A stretch of DNA of 64,000 nucleotides from Candidatus Eremiobacterota bacterium (GCA_019240525.1 JAFAYE010000001.1:1275300-1339299), one strand, 5' to 3'; shown: positions 44,122 to 52,190, counted from the stretch's first letter. Numbers and translations: made by a program. The notes: generated from the sequence alone by a model not told the origin.

Positions 44122-45015
44122 GATCGATTTCCCCAGCGCCGAACCGATCAGGCCGACGGCGAGTGTCGCGGTTTGATTGCGATGGTCGAGGATTGGGTTG
44201 ATCTCCACCATCTCGATCGAACCGAGCTGACCGCTGTCGTACAGCATCTCCATCACTAAGTGCGCTTCGCGATAGCTCAAGCCGCCCTTGACGGGCGTTC
44301 CCGTTCCCGGCGCTTCGCTCGGATCGATTGCATCCATATCGAACGAGACGTGAATCGGAGAGTTCTGCGCACCGGCAATCGCTCGAGCCTCTTCCATCAC
44401 GTGCACCATGCCGAGCTTGTCGACGTCCGTCATCGAGAACGCCTTCACGCCGAACTCGCGCAGCAGACGCTTCTCGTTCGGGTCGACGTCGCGCAACCCG
44501 ATTTGCACGGTGCGCGCCGAATCGGCAACTCCCTGGCTCAATGCAAAGTAGAGGGGCATGCCGTGGACGTTGCCCGTGGGTGAGCTCGCGGGACTGTTGA
44601 TGTCGGCGTGCGCGTCGATCCACACCAGACCGGGTGGAGAACCTCGTGCGCGAGTCAGGCCCTCGAGCGTGCCGACGGCAATTGAGTGATCGCCACCCAA
44701 CACGATGGGCAGACCGCCGGCGCGCACGGCATCCTCGACGACGCGCGCCAACTCGCTGCAAACGCCGGTAATGACGTTGAGAAACTTTGCGGAGGCATCC
44801 TGCGCATCGGCCGATTCGCGAATCGGAACCTCAAGGTTTCCCCAGTCGACGATTTTCGGAATGCCGAGGCGACCTAATGCTTCGTGAAGCTTTGCGTAGC
44901 GTACGGCCGACGGTCCCATGTCGACGCCGCGGCGGCTAGCGCCAAGGTCCATCGGGACGCCGGCGATATCGACGCGCGGAACTGGCGAACGCGCGCCGCT
45001 GATAATCGAGCTCAC
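44116..45015 (-). CDS. rocF: Arginase
   Basis: A ureohydrolase of 299 residues that splits arginine to ornithine and urea with a binuclear manganese centre. Metal ligands lie in LGGDHSIAVGT, WIDAHADINSPASS and SFDMDAIDPSEAPGTG; GNVHGMPLYFAL and the C-terminal VEINPILD are conserved. The NVHGMP loop favours arginase over agmatinase. GTG start at 45015 overlaps the stop of the upstream permease gene (GTGA), so the two form an operon. Confidence 0.93.
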   Translation of the reverse strand: MSSIISGARSPVPRVDIAGVPMDLGASRRGVDMGPSAVRYAKLHEALGRLGIPKIVDWGNLEVPIRESADAQDASAKFLNVITGVCSELARVVEDAVRAGGLPIVLGGDHSIAVGTLEGLTRARGSPPGLVWIDAHADINSPASSPTGNVHGMPLYFALSQGVADSARTVQIGLRDVDPNEKRLLREFGVKAFSMTDVDKLGMVHVMEEARAIAGAQNSPIHVSFDMDAIDPSEAPGTGTPVKGGLSYREAHLVMEMLYDSGQLGSIEMVEINPILDHRNQTATLAVGLIGSALGKSIL

Positions 45016-46115
45016 GATGGCGGAGGCTTCGATTTTGCCGCTTCCAGCACCCGCGTTGCGACGACGCGCACGACTCCGGCGACCGGCACGGCGATGAGCA
45101 TGCCGAAGAGGCCCGCAACCTCGGCGCCGATCAACAGCGCGACGAGAACGATGAAAGCACTCAGCTTGACTTGCTTGCCGACCACATTGGGTGCGATGAA
45201 ATGGCCTTCCATTTCATAAATCGCAACGAAAGCAACGGTCACGAGCCCAGCGTTAATCCAACCGTTCGTGATCACGGCCGAAAAGAAAGCGGGGAAAAAG
45301 GCCGCGACGGCGCCGACGTACGGGATCAGGTCGCCGATACCGGCGAGCAGGCCGAATAAATACGGATACGGCACGTGCAACAACATCATCGCGATCGTGA
45401 TCATGATCGCGACCGTGGCGGCAACGAGGAGCTGCCCGCGAATGAAGCCGCCGATCACGCCGTCGATGTCGGAGAACAACTCCAGCGTTGCGCGCCAGCG
45501 GTCTTCGGGAACGATCGAAGCGAGACTTCGCTTCATGTGATCCAGATCGAGCAGCAGATACGCCGTCACGACCGGCACGACGACGAAAACCGCGAGGACC
45601 GCGACCGTTCCTGCCAAGACCGTTGCGAACTGCCCGAAGGCCTGAAGGCCGCGGATCTTGAGCCACGTTGTCACCGCATCCGGTAAGCCGGCGATCTGAT
45701 CTTGAAGCCAGCTCGGCAGATGTGAAGTCAGCGGATCTTTCGGATTGTAGACGATCGAATGAAGCCGGTTGACGAGATCGGGATACCGCCGGATGACGAG
45801 CTGGGAGTCCTCCATGACGTGCGGGACGATGAAGAGAGCCAGGATCACGAGAGCCGCGATCATTGCCAGATAGACGAGTGCGATCGCGAGCACGAGCGGC
45901 ATGCGCCGCGCAAGCCGGTGCACTGCCGGATAGATGACGTACGCTAGGAAAACAGCGCCGACCAGGATGTAGACCACGCCCCTGATGCGAGTGAGGATCT
46001 CGATGACGAACGCACCGACGTAGAACGCCAGCACCAACACCATCAAAATCTTGAGCGCATAGGTCACGCGCCGGTCGGTCAGCCACCGCCAAGGATTGCG
46101 GCGTGTCCCCCTCAT
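45012..46115 (-). CDS. AI-2E family (PerM/YdiK-like) permease
   Basis: A 367-residue protein with about eight membrane helices. ITIAMMLLHVPYPYLFGLLAGIGDLIPYVG covers the family's typical P-Y-x-G region, here readable as LAGIGDLIPYVGAV, and EGHFIAPNVVGKQVKLSAF is the conserved C-terminal block. Members export autoinducer-2 in some bacteria or act as Na/H or other antiporters; substrate here is unknown. ATG 46115 was chosen over a longer frame that starts inside a repeat. The repeat at 46120-46173 lies immediately upstream. Confidence 0.86.
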   Translation of the reverse strand: MRGTRRNPWRWLTDRRVTYALKILMVLVLAFYVGAFVIEILTRIRGVVYILVGAVFLAYVIYPAVHRLARRMPLVLAIALVYLAMIAALVILALFIVPHVMEDSQLVIRRYPDLVNRLHSIVYNPKDPLTSHLPSWLQDQIAGLPDAVTTWLKIRGLQAFGQFATVLAGTVAVLAVFVVVPVVTAYLLLDLDHMKRSLASIVPEDRWRATLELFSDIDGVIGGFIRGQLLVAATVAIMITIAMMLLHVPYPYLFGLLAGIGDLIPYVGAVAAFFPAFFSAVITNGWINAGLVTVAFVAIYEMEGHFIAPNVVGKQVKLSAFIVLVALLIGAEVAGLFGMLIAVPVAGVVRVVATRVLEAAKSKPPPS

Positions 46116-46119
46116 ATCG

Positions 46120-46173
46120 GCGCGCTTCACCGTGGGGTTAAGCAAGCCTCCGTGCAGAGGACGCAAAGCAGGA
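46120..46173 (+). repeat. 54-bp direct repeat, left copy
   Basis: This copy begins GCGCGCTTCACCGTGGGG and ends ACGCAAAGCAGGA. It is identical to 50126-50178 except for one extra T, and both copies have the same orientation 4,006 bp apart. It contains CCTC-CGTGCA-GAGG, a perfect 4-bp stem flanked by GCAAG and ACGCAAAGC. It lies 4 bp upstream of the permease ATG on the other strand. It may be an attachment or recombination site, or part of a structured RNA leader. Confidence 0.9.
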
Positions 46174-46706
46174 CACCAACTTGAGCCTCGCGCCCGCCAA
46201 ATCGGAACCGATTATCCTCGCCAATGCTAATTTCGGGAAAGCGATGGCGTTGCCGACACAAAGTGGCGCCGCAGACCCAGCGTGTTTCTTTTCCCCGGGA
46301 ATGCGTACTCGCACGCGCGCTCGACTGTCGAATCTATGAAGAACGCCTGATCGATCCGTTTAGTCAAAGCCGCATCATTGCGGTTGCTCAAATTGGCAAC
46401 GCATTCGCCAAGGTGCGTACCAATCGTCACGCCCCAGTGAAGCATGATCCGCCACGGGCGAATTCGCACGCAAGATTGCGCTTAGCGCCCTACGAGGGGC
46501 CAGCGCGAGTGCGAATGCATCGGATGTCGCCGCACGACGCCGACGCCGCCAGGTCGCGCTTTCGGGGCCGCCAGTAAATAGCAGCTTCCTTACTCGTATA
46601 ATCCTGGGTCAAGAATATCCGAATCGCGACGGGCGCGAAATGGCGACAACTGCACTCGGTATAATGCACGTGACTGATGGCACCGCCAGCTCACCGTAAC
46701 TGTTAC
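46174..46706. other. Island spacer of 530 bp without a supported gene
   Basis: Short frames exist on both strands (for example plus 46224-46577 and minus 46227-46469) but neither has a ribosome binding site, recognisable motif or convincing codon use. Two perfect TATAAT hexamers occur on the plus strand at 46597-46602 and 46660-46665, each preceded by ACTCG, without a good -35 box. They could be the -10 boxes of a small RNA or antisense transcript reading into the lipoprotein gene. Otherwise nothing is seen; remnant coding sequence is possible. Confidence 0.45.
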
Positions 46707-47738
46707 TTACGGGTGTTGTTCTTTTTGAGCGAGACTTACTACGACGCCCAAATCGGCCCCGACAGCTTTTTTGATTTTCTTGGTGTACGCGCCGCCGGCC
46801 GGATAATCATAAAACAGCACGTCGGAGTAATCGCACGAATCGCCACAGATATTCGGAAGGATCACGGTTCTGCCTTGAATCCAGGTCTGGTGAAGTTCAC
46901 CAGCACCATCGAGCTCGGTGGACCCAACTTCTGCTGCTTGACTTCCTTTTACCGCGAACTGATAAATAAACGGTGCGCCTTGGTCCTGAACCGTCACGTG
47001 CTTACCATCCCACTGAACTTCGCCCGGCCACTGAATAACCTGGTCTAAGGCGATCGTCTTAAGTTGGCTGCCACCTTTGGGTAGTTCCGCCAACACAACG
47101 TGTCCGCTGCCAGGGCTGCTTTGTCCGTCGATGAAAAGGTTCCCCTTATCGTCGTAGCCGCAAAAGTAGTACTCGTAAAAGGAAGGGTCTTCGAAATACG
47201 TGGGTTTACCCCGCGCTTTTTTAAAGATAGCCACACCTCCAAGAGACGGGTTATGACTTCCCGCGACAGCCAGGTTCCCGCTAGCTGAATCGACCGAACA
47301 CCCTATCGCGCCTTTTGGAACGGATAACTCCTTCGTGCGTCTGCTGACGCCGTGCGCGTACTCAAAGACCGTCCCATATCCCAAATTTACGATGTAGACG
47401 TCACCGATTTTGTCGACGCATGCATCGTCGGCCAGCGAAAAATGGCGGAGTTTTCCTTCTAGCCTCCCGTTCGGATACGAGTATACGCTAACGTAAGTGT
47501 CATCGAGGACGTAAAGAAGATCCTGTCCGACAGCATTGGGAGACATCCACGAGTTGGTGGGACTCGCTGTGCGTCGAGCTGGCAAGCCGACCCGTTGAGA
47601 GTCCGACGGTCGGCTAAGTACTCTTGTCTCGCTCGTCACTCCGGGGGAAAGCAAGGGCAACTGTGAACCGCAGGCACTCGCAATGATAGCAGCAGCGCAA
47701 GCGCAAAGAGCGACAGGCGCGACAGCCCAACGCGTCAT
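46707..47738 (-). CDS. Putative lipoprotein with beta-propeller-like repeats
   Basis: A protein of 343 residues. The N-terminal hydrophobic stretch ends in IIASACGSQ, an acceptable lipobox, so membrane anchoring outside the cytoplasm is likely. The mature part has repeated strands such as LLYVLDDTYVSVYSYPNG, GDVYIVNLGYGTVFEY, AVAGSHNPSLGGVAIF and GNLFIDGQSS, which resemble NHL/YVTN-type beta-propeller blades with V-Y/F-x-Y and Asp-Gly turns. Function unknown; such proteins bind ligands or partners. The start has AGGAG about 9 nt upstream. Base use is more A/T-rich than in flanking genes, consistent with acquisition with the island. Confidence 0.7.
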   Translation of the reverse strand: MTRWAVAPVALCACAAAIIASACGSQLPLLSPGVTSETRVLSRPSDSQRVGLPARRTASPTNSWMSPNAVGQDLLYVLDDTYVSVYSYPNGRLEGKLRHFSLADDACVDKIGDVYIVNLGYGTVFEYAHGVSRRTKELSVPKGAIGCSVDSASGNLAVAGSHNPSLGGVAIFKKARGKPTYFEDPSFYEYYFCGYDDKGNLFIDGQSSPGSGHVVLAELPKGGSQLKTIALDQVIQWPGEVQWDGKHVTVQDQGAPFIYQFAVKGSQAAEVGSTELDGAGELHQTWIQGRTVILPNICGDSCDYSDVLFYDYPAGGAYTKKIKKAVGADLGVVVSLAQKEQHP

Positions 47739-48168
47739 GCCTTGGCTCCTCGTGCGCCGCCAATGACTGCCGCCTGATACGGCCCGCCAGCAATTCGCTT
47801 CAAAACGCGCATTCTTAAATCATTCGCGATCTTCAAAGCCACTGACGGGTGACGACCGCTCGCATGGGACATTCTGCGCTTTCCGATTAAATTTTCCTCT
47901 TTGAGACGAGGGCGGCCCTATGGTGTTAAGGCTTTCAAAAGGGCTTGTGAGGAGCGAGCGCCGTTGAACCTGTGCGCGAAGCCACTTGCAATTGCGTAGA
48001 GCGACCACTACGATTATTTGAGCCGTTGCGCTTTGCAAGAACGAACTCGGCGCCAGCCCGCTCGAAGGTATAAACTTCCTCCTGCTGGGTTCAGCGAGAC
48101 TGTTCTGCTGTGGAGTGGGCCGTTCATGGCTTCGCTAACACGAAACACTCGACGAAAGGAAGCAAACA
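47739..48168. other. Divergent intergenic region of 430 bp in the island
   Basis: This lies between the lipoprotein (minus) and the beta-helix gene (plus) and must carry both promoters. A candidate sigma70 promoter for the plus gene is given separately. A stem such as AGCCACTGACGGG has no clean partner and no known riboswitch motif was recognised. The last bases (AAAGGAAG before ATG 48169) are a good ribosome binding site. Confidence 0.5.
47986..48014 (+). promoter_or_regulatory. Candidate sigma70 promoter upstream of the beta-helix gene
   Basis: TTGCAA (47986-47991) and TACGAT (48009-48014) are separated by exactly 17 bp, each matching four of six consensus bases. A transcript would start near 48021 and have a leader of about 150 nt. 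TATAAA at about 48068 is another A/T-rich element without a good -35 at proper distance. Pattern only; no experimental support. Confidence 0.3.
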
Positions 48169-49377
48169 ATGGCATCCCCTCCTTTTAATGGCGTCTTCAA
48201 TGTAACAGAGCCGATCGACGCGTCCGAAAAGATCGTTTACGCGGGTCAAGACGCTGGCACAAACACTGACAATTTAAGATACTTCATCAGCAAATTGTTA
48301 AGTACTGATGGCCCAACTCAAGGTCAAGGCGGTACGCTGCAATTCCCATCCAACGGCACACTGCCCTACCAGTTTTCAGGCACTATTACGATCGGGCCTG
48401 ACGACGAGTCTCCGCCTGCGGTGCAGCCGTGGTCTATCATACTCGTTGGCACAGGGCAGGGCCAGATAAACATACCGCTGTTGCAGCAAACCGTAAACGA
48501 GGATCTGTTCGTTGTTGAAAATGTCACTTCAGTCGGTTCCGCCGACATCGGAGGAGTCGTTTTTCAAGACCTAATGATCGGTTACAGCGAATCAACGGGC
48601 CAAAACGCCGCGATTCACGTGGAGGGCGTTGTCGACGGTGGCGCGAGCCAAAACGTCCGTCTGCTCCGAGTGACCGTTGTTAATTTTCCGATTGGCGTTT
48701 GGTTTGAAAACTCGTTAGGGTGCAGCATGATTGATTGTAATGTCTTTAATGGCAGCACTGCGGGAACGGCGCTCCAGATCGGCTCCTTTGACCCATCACC
48801 TGGTACCCTGCAGTCAGGCATAGAGACATACATTGCCGGCTGCTATTTCGAATGCGCTGGGGACGAAATCGGGACCGGAGTCGCTGTGCAGATCTATGGC
48901 TGCGAACACTTGCGAATGATCAACACGCGTCTAGATTCGTACGGCGAAGGAATCGTCATCACGGCCGGTGCCCAGCCCGAGAACACTGCGGCCAACATTA
49001 GAAAGCTTTATTTTGGCAACGTTAGCTGCTACCCATACGACACGGGAGCGGCACTGGTGATCGAATCGGGTAGCTCGGCAGCCCCTGTGACCGAGGTTTT
49101 CTTCGCAAATTGCGAATTTGCGCCGGCCAAGTCAACCACTACCTACACGGGTGCTGGGATTGTGATTCAGCCGGGCAGCACGGGACCAATTAACCAAATC
49201 CGCTTCGTAGACTGCTATTGCTGCTTCTGGACAGGTCCTGGCATGCAGATCGCAGGCGGGAAGAACATCGAGGTCCTCGGTGGCTACTACTCCTGCAATC
49301 GTGCTTCAGCGGGATCAGAGCCGTACTCACAAAGTGCATCGCGATCACGGGCACAGTGGACGGATTGCGAATCATAG
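48169..49377 (+). CDS. Right-handed beta-helix protein, N-terminal part before a frameshift
   Basis: The frame encodes 402 residues starting MASPPFNGVFNVTE with AAAGGAAG 6 nt upstream. There is no signal peptide. After an Asn/Gly-rich beginning (TNTDNLRYFISKLL, GGTLQFPSNGTLPY) come repeating rungs such as VRLLRVTVVNFPIGVWFENS, CSMIDCNVFNGS, YIAGCYFECAG and EVFFANCEFAP, typical of pectate-lyase/tailspike-like beta-helices. The reading becomes unlike the family after GGYYSCN (about residue 382), where the other frame takes over. This may be a phage tailspike relative or extracellular polysaccharide-binding protein. Confidence 0.7.
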   Translation: MASPPFNGVFNVTEPIDASEKIVYAGQDAGTNTDNLRYFISKLLSTDGPTQGQGGTLQFPSNGTLPYQFSGTITIGPDDESPPAVQPWSIILVGTGQGQINIPLLQQTVNEDLFVVENVTSVGSADIGGVVFQDLMIGYSESTGQNAAIHVEGVVDGGASQNVRLLRVTVVNFPIGVWFENSLGCSMIDCNVFNGSTAGTALQIGSFDPSPGTLQSGIETYIAGCYFECAGDEIGTGVAVQIYGCEHLRMINTRLDSYGEGIVITAGAQPENTAANIRKLYFGNVSCYPYDTGAALVIESGSSAAPVTEVFFANCEFAPAKSTTTYTGAGIVIQPGSTGPINQIRFVDCYCCFWTGPGMQIAGGKNIEVLGGYYSCNRASAGSEPYSQSASRSRAQWTDCES

Positions 49378-49895
49378 GAGTTGCCTGCAACAACTCGGCT
49401 TACAATCTCGACTCAATTCCGCCCGGTTTTCAAACGCCGACCCAATTGTACGGAATTTTTGTGGGTTATGGTGCCGAAAGTGTACGCGCCCTCAGCTGCG
49501 ACCTTACCGGTAACCTCGAGAACGGAGCCGTAATCACAGGTAGTCCGGAACCGTCAAACATTTTCTTTAAGCACTGCGACTTCACGGGTATCACGTCGCC
49601 TGTTAGCGTTCCCACTTCTGTTTCGAATCTGCAAATAACTGATTGCCCCGGATATAACGACCAAGGAACTCCGGTCACGACATCGGTGCCGTCAAGCCCG
49701 TTCAGCGCTGCGAGCTTAGGTTATTATGGCCCGGCGACGTTCTACGCAACGGGTTCGTCGGCACTAACGCTGCGTATCGCAGGCACTGTCGTACCGCTAA
49801 GCAACGGTACCTTTGTGTTACCTCCGGGCGTCGAGGCCACAGCCGTCGTCTTAGGCAGCCACGGTTGGTCCAGTTTCCTGATGATCGGACAATAA
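49218..49895 (+). pseudogene. Beta-helix protein, C-terminal part in a shifted frame
   Basis: From about 49300 to the TAA at 49893 this frame continues the same beta-helix: AITGTVDGLRIIGVACNNSA, SVRALSCDLTGNLENGAVI, NIFFKHCDFTGI and LQITDCPGYND, ending in a compact strand-rich tail (VLGSHGWSSFLMIGQ). The first ~35 codons from ATG 49218 read out of frame with the upstream gene and look artificial. One missing base near 49290-49330 would join both parts into a protein of about 575 residues. No slippery heptamer is evident, so mutation or sequencing error is likelier than programmed frameshifting. Confidence 0.65.
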
Positions 49896-49937
49896 AAACA
49901 AGATACGGAGCTACCCCATTTGATAGATAGCGAAGAC

Positions 49938-49994
49938 AAGCGAGGGAAGAGTACAATCGAGGGAAGTGATAAGTAAGCTTCCCTCGCTTATTTT
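49938..49994 (+). terminator. Rho-independent terminator with two competing 5' arms
   Basis: AAGCGAGGGAAG (49938-49949) pairs perfectly over 12 bp with CTTCCCTCGCTT (49978-49989), followed by ATTTT. A second copy of the 5' arm, CGAGGGAAG (49958-49966), can pair over 9 bp with the same 3' arm around an 11-nt loop. The structure ends the beta-helix transcript, 43 bp after its stop codon. Confidence 0.85.
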
Positions 49995-50125
49995 GATCGA
50001 CACCTTCGCAATCGAGCCACGAGAAGTAGCTGGCGTGAGCGTACCACCAACCCCGTCTAGCATGCAATGATCGCGTTTCTTTTGGCGGAAGTGCCAGCTA
50101 TTCGTCGCCCCGCTCGACGTATACA

Positions 50126-50178
50126 GCGCGCTTCACCGTGGGGTTAAGCAAGCCCCGTGCAGAGGACGCAAAGCAGGA
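50126..50178 (+). repeat. 53-bp direct repeat, right copy
   Basis: Same orientation as the copy at 46120-46173, 53 of 54 positions kept with one T missing in CC-CCGTGC. The missing T weakens the CCTC/GAGG stem seen in the left copy but creates GGGG/CCCC pairing in CGTGGGG-(9 nt)-CCCCGTG. It is followed, after about 30 bp, by the hydrolase gene. GTG 50138 within the repeat opens the same frame, showing that part of it could be translated. Confidence 0.9.
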
Positions 50179-50209
50179 GCGGCTTACGTTTGAAACCGAA
50201 TCGCCCGCC

Positions 50210-51256
50210 ATGATGGCGCGCGCGGCGTCGGTGTTGGCGTTTGTTCTTTGCGTAGGCATCGCGTCGGCCGCACCGGCACGAGCATTTCTTCCGCCGCCGC
50301 TGGCAAACCTCAATCACGACGTTCGGGCGCTCGCACAACGCCTGCCGGCGGCGACCGCACTCGACGTCCTCGATCTGAATACGGGCTACAACGCGGGCTT
50401 CAATGCGGCGAAGAGCATGCCGGCTGCATCGACGATCAAACTTCCGGTGATGGTCGAAGTGTTCACGCAGCTTGCGGCCGGCAACTTCGACTTGCAGCGC
50501 CGTGTCATGCTGCGACCCGCCGACAAAGATTACGGATCGGGCGTGCTCTGCGACGCGCCGGCCGGCTCGACTTTTCCGATTTCGGAACTGGTCGAGAAGA
50601 TGATCGACATCAGCGACAACACCGCGACGAACATGCTTATCCGCCTGGTGGGGCGGCACAACATCAACCGGGACATGGAAGTACTCGGGCTGGACCGGAC
50701 GCATCTCACCGGTGACGTGCGCACGGCGGGCTGGTCGATCCGCGACGCGCTGCGCACATCGCCTGCCGATCTCGTACGTCTGCTCTCGCTGATGGCACGC
50801 CGCGAGCTCGTCGACCAGTGGTCTTCAAACGCAATGATCGACATTCTGGAAGCCGATCGTATCAACACGTTGCTGCCCGCACCGTTGCCCCAAGACGTTC
50901 CCATTGCCCACAAGACCGGATCGCTCAACGACACGCTCAACGATGCGGGGATCGTCTTTGCGAACGATGCGCCCTACGTCATTGCAGTGATGACGACGGC
51001 ATTGCCCTCCAAGGCCTTGGGCCGCGCCTTCATCCATTCGATCTCGCGGCTCACCTATTCCGACGAGTTGCGTCTGGCGCGCTGGCGAGAAGCCAACGGC
51101 ATTATCCAAACCGGTGGCGTTGAATCACCCGATGCCGGATATTGGAGTCAACAACCGCCGAGCGCGCAAACGCCCGATGCCGGCGCTCCCGCCGGCGACG
51201 ACGCCGTTCCCGCCGATGCGCCGACCTCGCCGCCGGCGCCAGCGCCTACACCTTGA
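50210..51256 (+). CDS. Serine hydrolase of the class A beta-lactamase/PBP fold
   Basis: An exported protein of 348 residues: a signal peptide (SVLAFVLCVGIASAAPARA), then a catalytic domain with SxxK (STIKLPVM), SDN (DISDNTATN) and KTG (AHKTGSLND), and a C-terminal Pro/Ala-rich tail of about 45 residues. The ExxLN glutamate that deacylates beta-lactams in true class A enzymes is not evident in its expected region (around TAGWSIRDALRTS), so it may be a peptidase, esterase or weak beta-lactamase. ATG 50210 or 50213 are equal choices. The preceding repeat may form part of its leader. Overlaps ilvE by 11 bp, convergent. Confidence 0.82.
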   Translation: MMARAASVLAFVLCVGIASAAPARAFLPPPLANLNHDVRALAQRLPAATALDVLDLNTGYNAGFNAAKSMPAASTIKLPVMVEVFTQLAAGNFDLQRRVMLRPADKDYGSGVLCDAPAGSTFPISELVEKMIDISDNTATNMLIRLVGRHNINRDMEVLGLDRTHLTGDVRTAGWSIRDALRTSPADLVRLLSLMARRELVDQWSSNAMIDILEADRINTLLPAPLPQDVPIAHKTGSLNDTLNDAGIVFANDAPYVIAVMTTALPSKALGRAFIHSISRLTYSDELRLARWREANGIIQTGGVESPDAGYWSQQPPSAQTPDAGAPAGDDAVPADAPTSPPAPAPTP

Positions 51257-52190
51257 TCTTCGCCGACGCGTAAGCGCGCGTCACCCAGCCCTCGAAGCGA
51301 GTCTCGCGCCCCGTGACGATTCGATCGTAGAGCGCCCGTAAACGCTGAGTTATCGGTCCAACGCCGCCGTCTCCGACACGTCGTCGATCGACTGAGCCCA
51401 CCGGGCAGATGCCGACGGCCGTACCGGTAAAGAATATTTCGTCGGCGGAATAGAGCTCACCGCGATCGATCGAACGTTCGACGATCGGAATTTGAAACTC
51501 ATCGCGCGCGAGATGCATGATTGCGCGGCGCGTTACCCCCTCGAGTACGTTCTGCGATGGGTCGGGAGTATAGAGCACGCCGCGGCGCACCAGGAAAATA
51601 TTTTCGGCGGAACCCTCGGCAACGTGTCCGTCATGCGATAACAGAATCGCCTCGTCGTAACCGTTCTGAACGGCTTCGCTTTTAGCCAGCGCGGAATTGA
51701 CGTAAAGGCCGGTGATCTTCGCCCGGGGAGGCGCCATCGTATCGTCGGCGCGCCGCCACGAACTCACGCAAACGTCGAGTGCGCGCCCGGCGTCGATATA
51801 CTGCGTGAAGGGAATCGGAACGATGGCGAACGCATCGGGCACGTTATGAAGCCGCACGCCCACGTCTTCGGCGGCCTTGTAAGCGAAGGGGCGAATGTAA
51901 ACGTGGTTCTCGTATCGATTGCGTAAGCAGAGTTCCACCGTTATCTCGGACAACTCGTCGGCGTCGTGCGGAAGCGACATTGTCAAGATCTTCGCCGAGG
52001 TGGCGAGGCGTTCGAAGTGTTCGCCCAGCATCACGAGATAGAGTTCGCGTTCCTCTGGCATCCAATACCCGCGAATGCCTTCGAAGCAACCGGTTCCGTA
52101 TTGGAGTCCGTGCGTGAGCAATCCAACCTTGGCATCGCCATACCGTTGGAATCGACCGTCCGCGTAGACGGTAATCTCTGAAAGATCCAC
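51246..52190 (-). CDS. ilvE: Branched-chain amino acid aminotransferase
   Basis: A fold-type IV PLP enzyme of 314 residues that interconverts Val, Leu, Ile and their 2-oxo acids. VGLLTHGLQYGTGCFEGIRGYW is represented by LLTHGLQYGTGCFEGIR; the PLP lysine is in YVNSALAKSEAVQNGYDEA; GHVAEGSAENIFLV and EGVTRRAI are conserved. GTG 52190 follows GGGGGAAAG. A longer frame starting at 52280 has no homology. Divergent from the formate dehydrogenase locus, with 138 bp between. Confidence 0.94.
   Translation of the reverse strand: MDLSEITVYADGRFQRYGDAKVGLLTHGLQYGTGCFEGIRGYWMPEERELYLVMLGEHFERLATSAKILTMSLPHDADELSEITVELCLRNRYENHVYIRPFAYKAAEDVGVRLHNVPDAFAIVPIPFTQYIDAGRALDVCVSSWRRADDTMAPPRAKITGLYVNSALAKSEAVQNGYDEAILLSHDGHVAEGSAENIFLVRRGVLYTPDPSQNVLEGVTRRAIMHLARDEFQIPIVERSIDRGELYSADEIFFTGTAVGICPVGSVDRRRVGDGGVGPITQRLRALYDRIVTGRETRFEGWVTRAYASAKIKV

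Larger units (their letters stand above)
46120..50178. mobile_element. Putative genomic island bounded by direct repeats
   Basis: The segment of about 4 kb between the two repeats differs from its surroundings: visibly more A/T, codons such as AAT, TTA and ATT in the genes, long non-coding spacers, classical TATAAT boxes and an E. coli-like terminator. Contents are a lipoprotein gene, a frameshifted beta-helix gene and unexplained spacers. There is no integrase, transposase or tRNA, so the mechanism is unknown; homologous or site-specific exchange between repeats is the simplest model. Removing the block would restore permease-repeat-hydrolase. Confidence 0.55.
49896..50209. other. Spacer between beta-helix gene and hydrolase gene
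   Basis: It holds the terminator (49938-49994) and the right-hand direct repeat (50126-50178). Between them an 8-bp inverted repeat, TAGCTGGC (50027-50034) and GCCAGCTA (50093-50100), is separated by 58 bp and could be chance. No gene is supported. AGGAG at 50175-50179 lies about 30 nt upstream of the hydrolase ATG, too far for a normal ribosome binding site. Confidence 0.45.

Noticed and set aside
46224-46577. Possible gene of 117 codons in the island spacer, and one opposite at 46227-46469
   Set aside because: No binding site, no motif, mutually overlapping on opposite strands.
46680-46725. Terminator at the 3' end of the island lipoprotein gene
   Set aside because: A CACC(C)GTAA/TTACGGTG stem exists but includes the stop codon region, has a bulge and lacks a T-run.
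49280-49377. Programmed ribosomal frameshift in the beta-helix gene
   Set aside because: No X-XXY-YYZ slippery heptamer or downstream stem was seen in the switch window.
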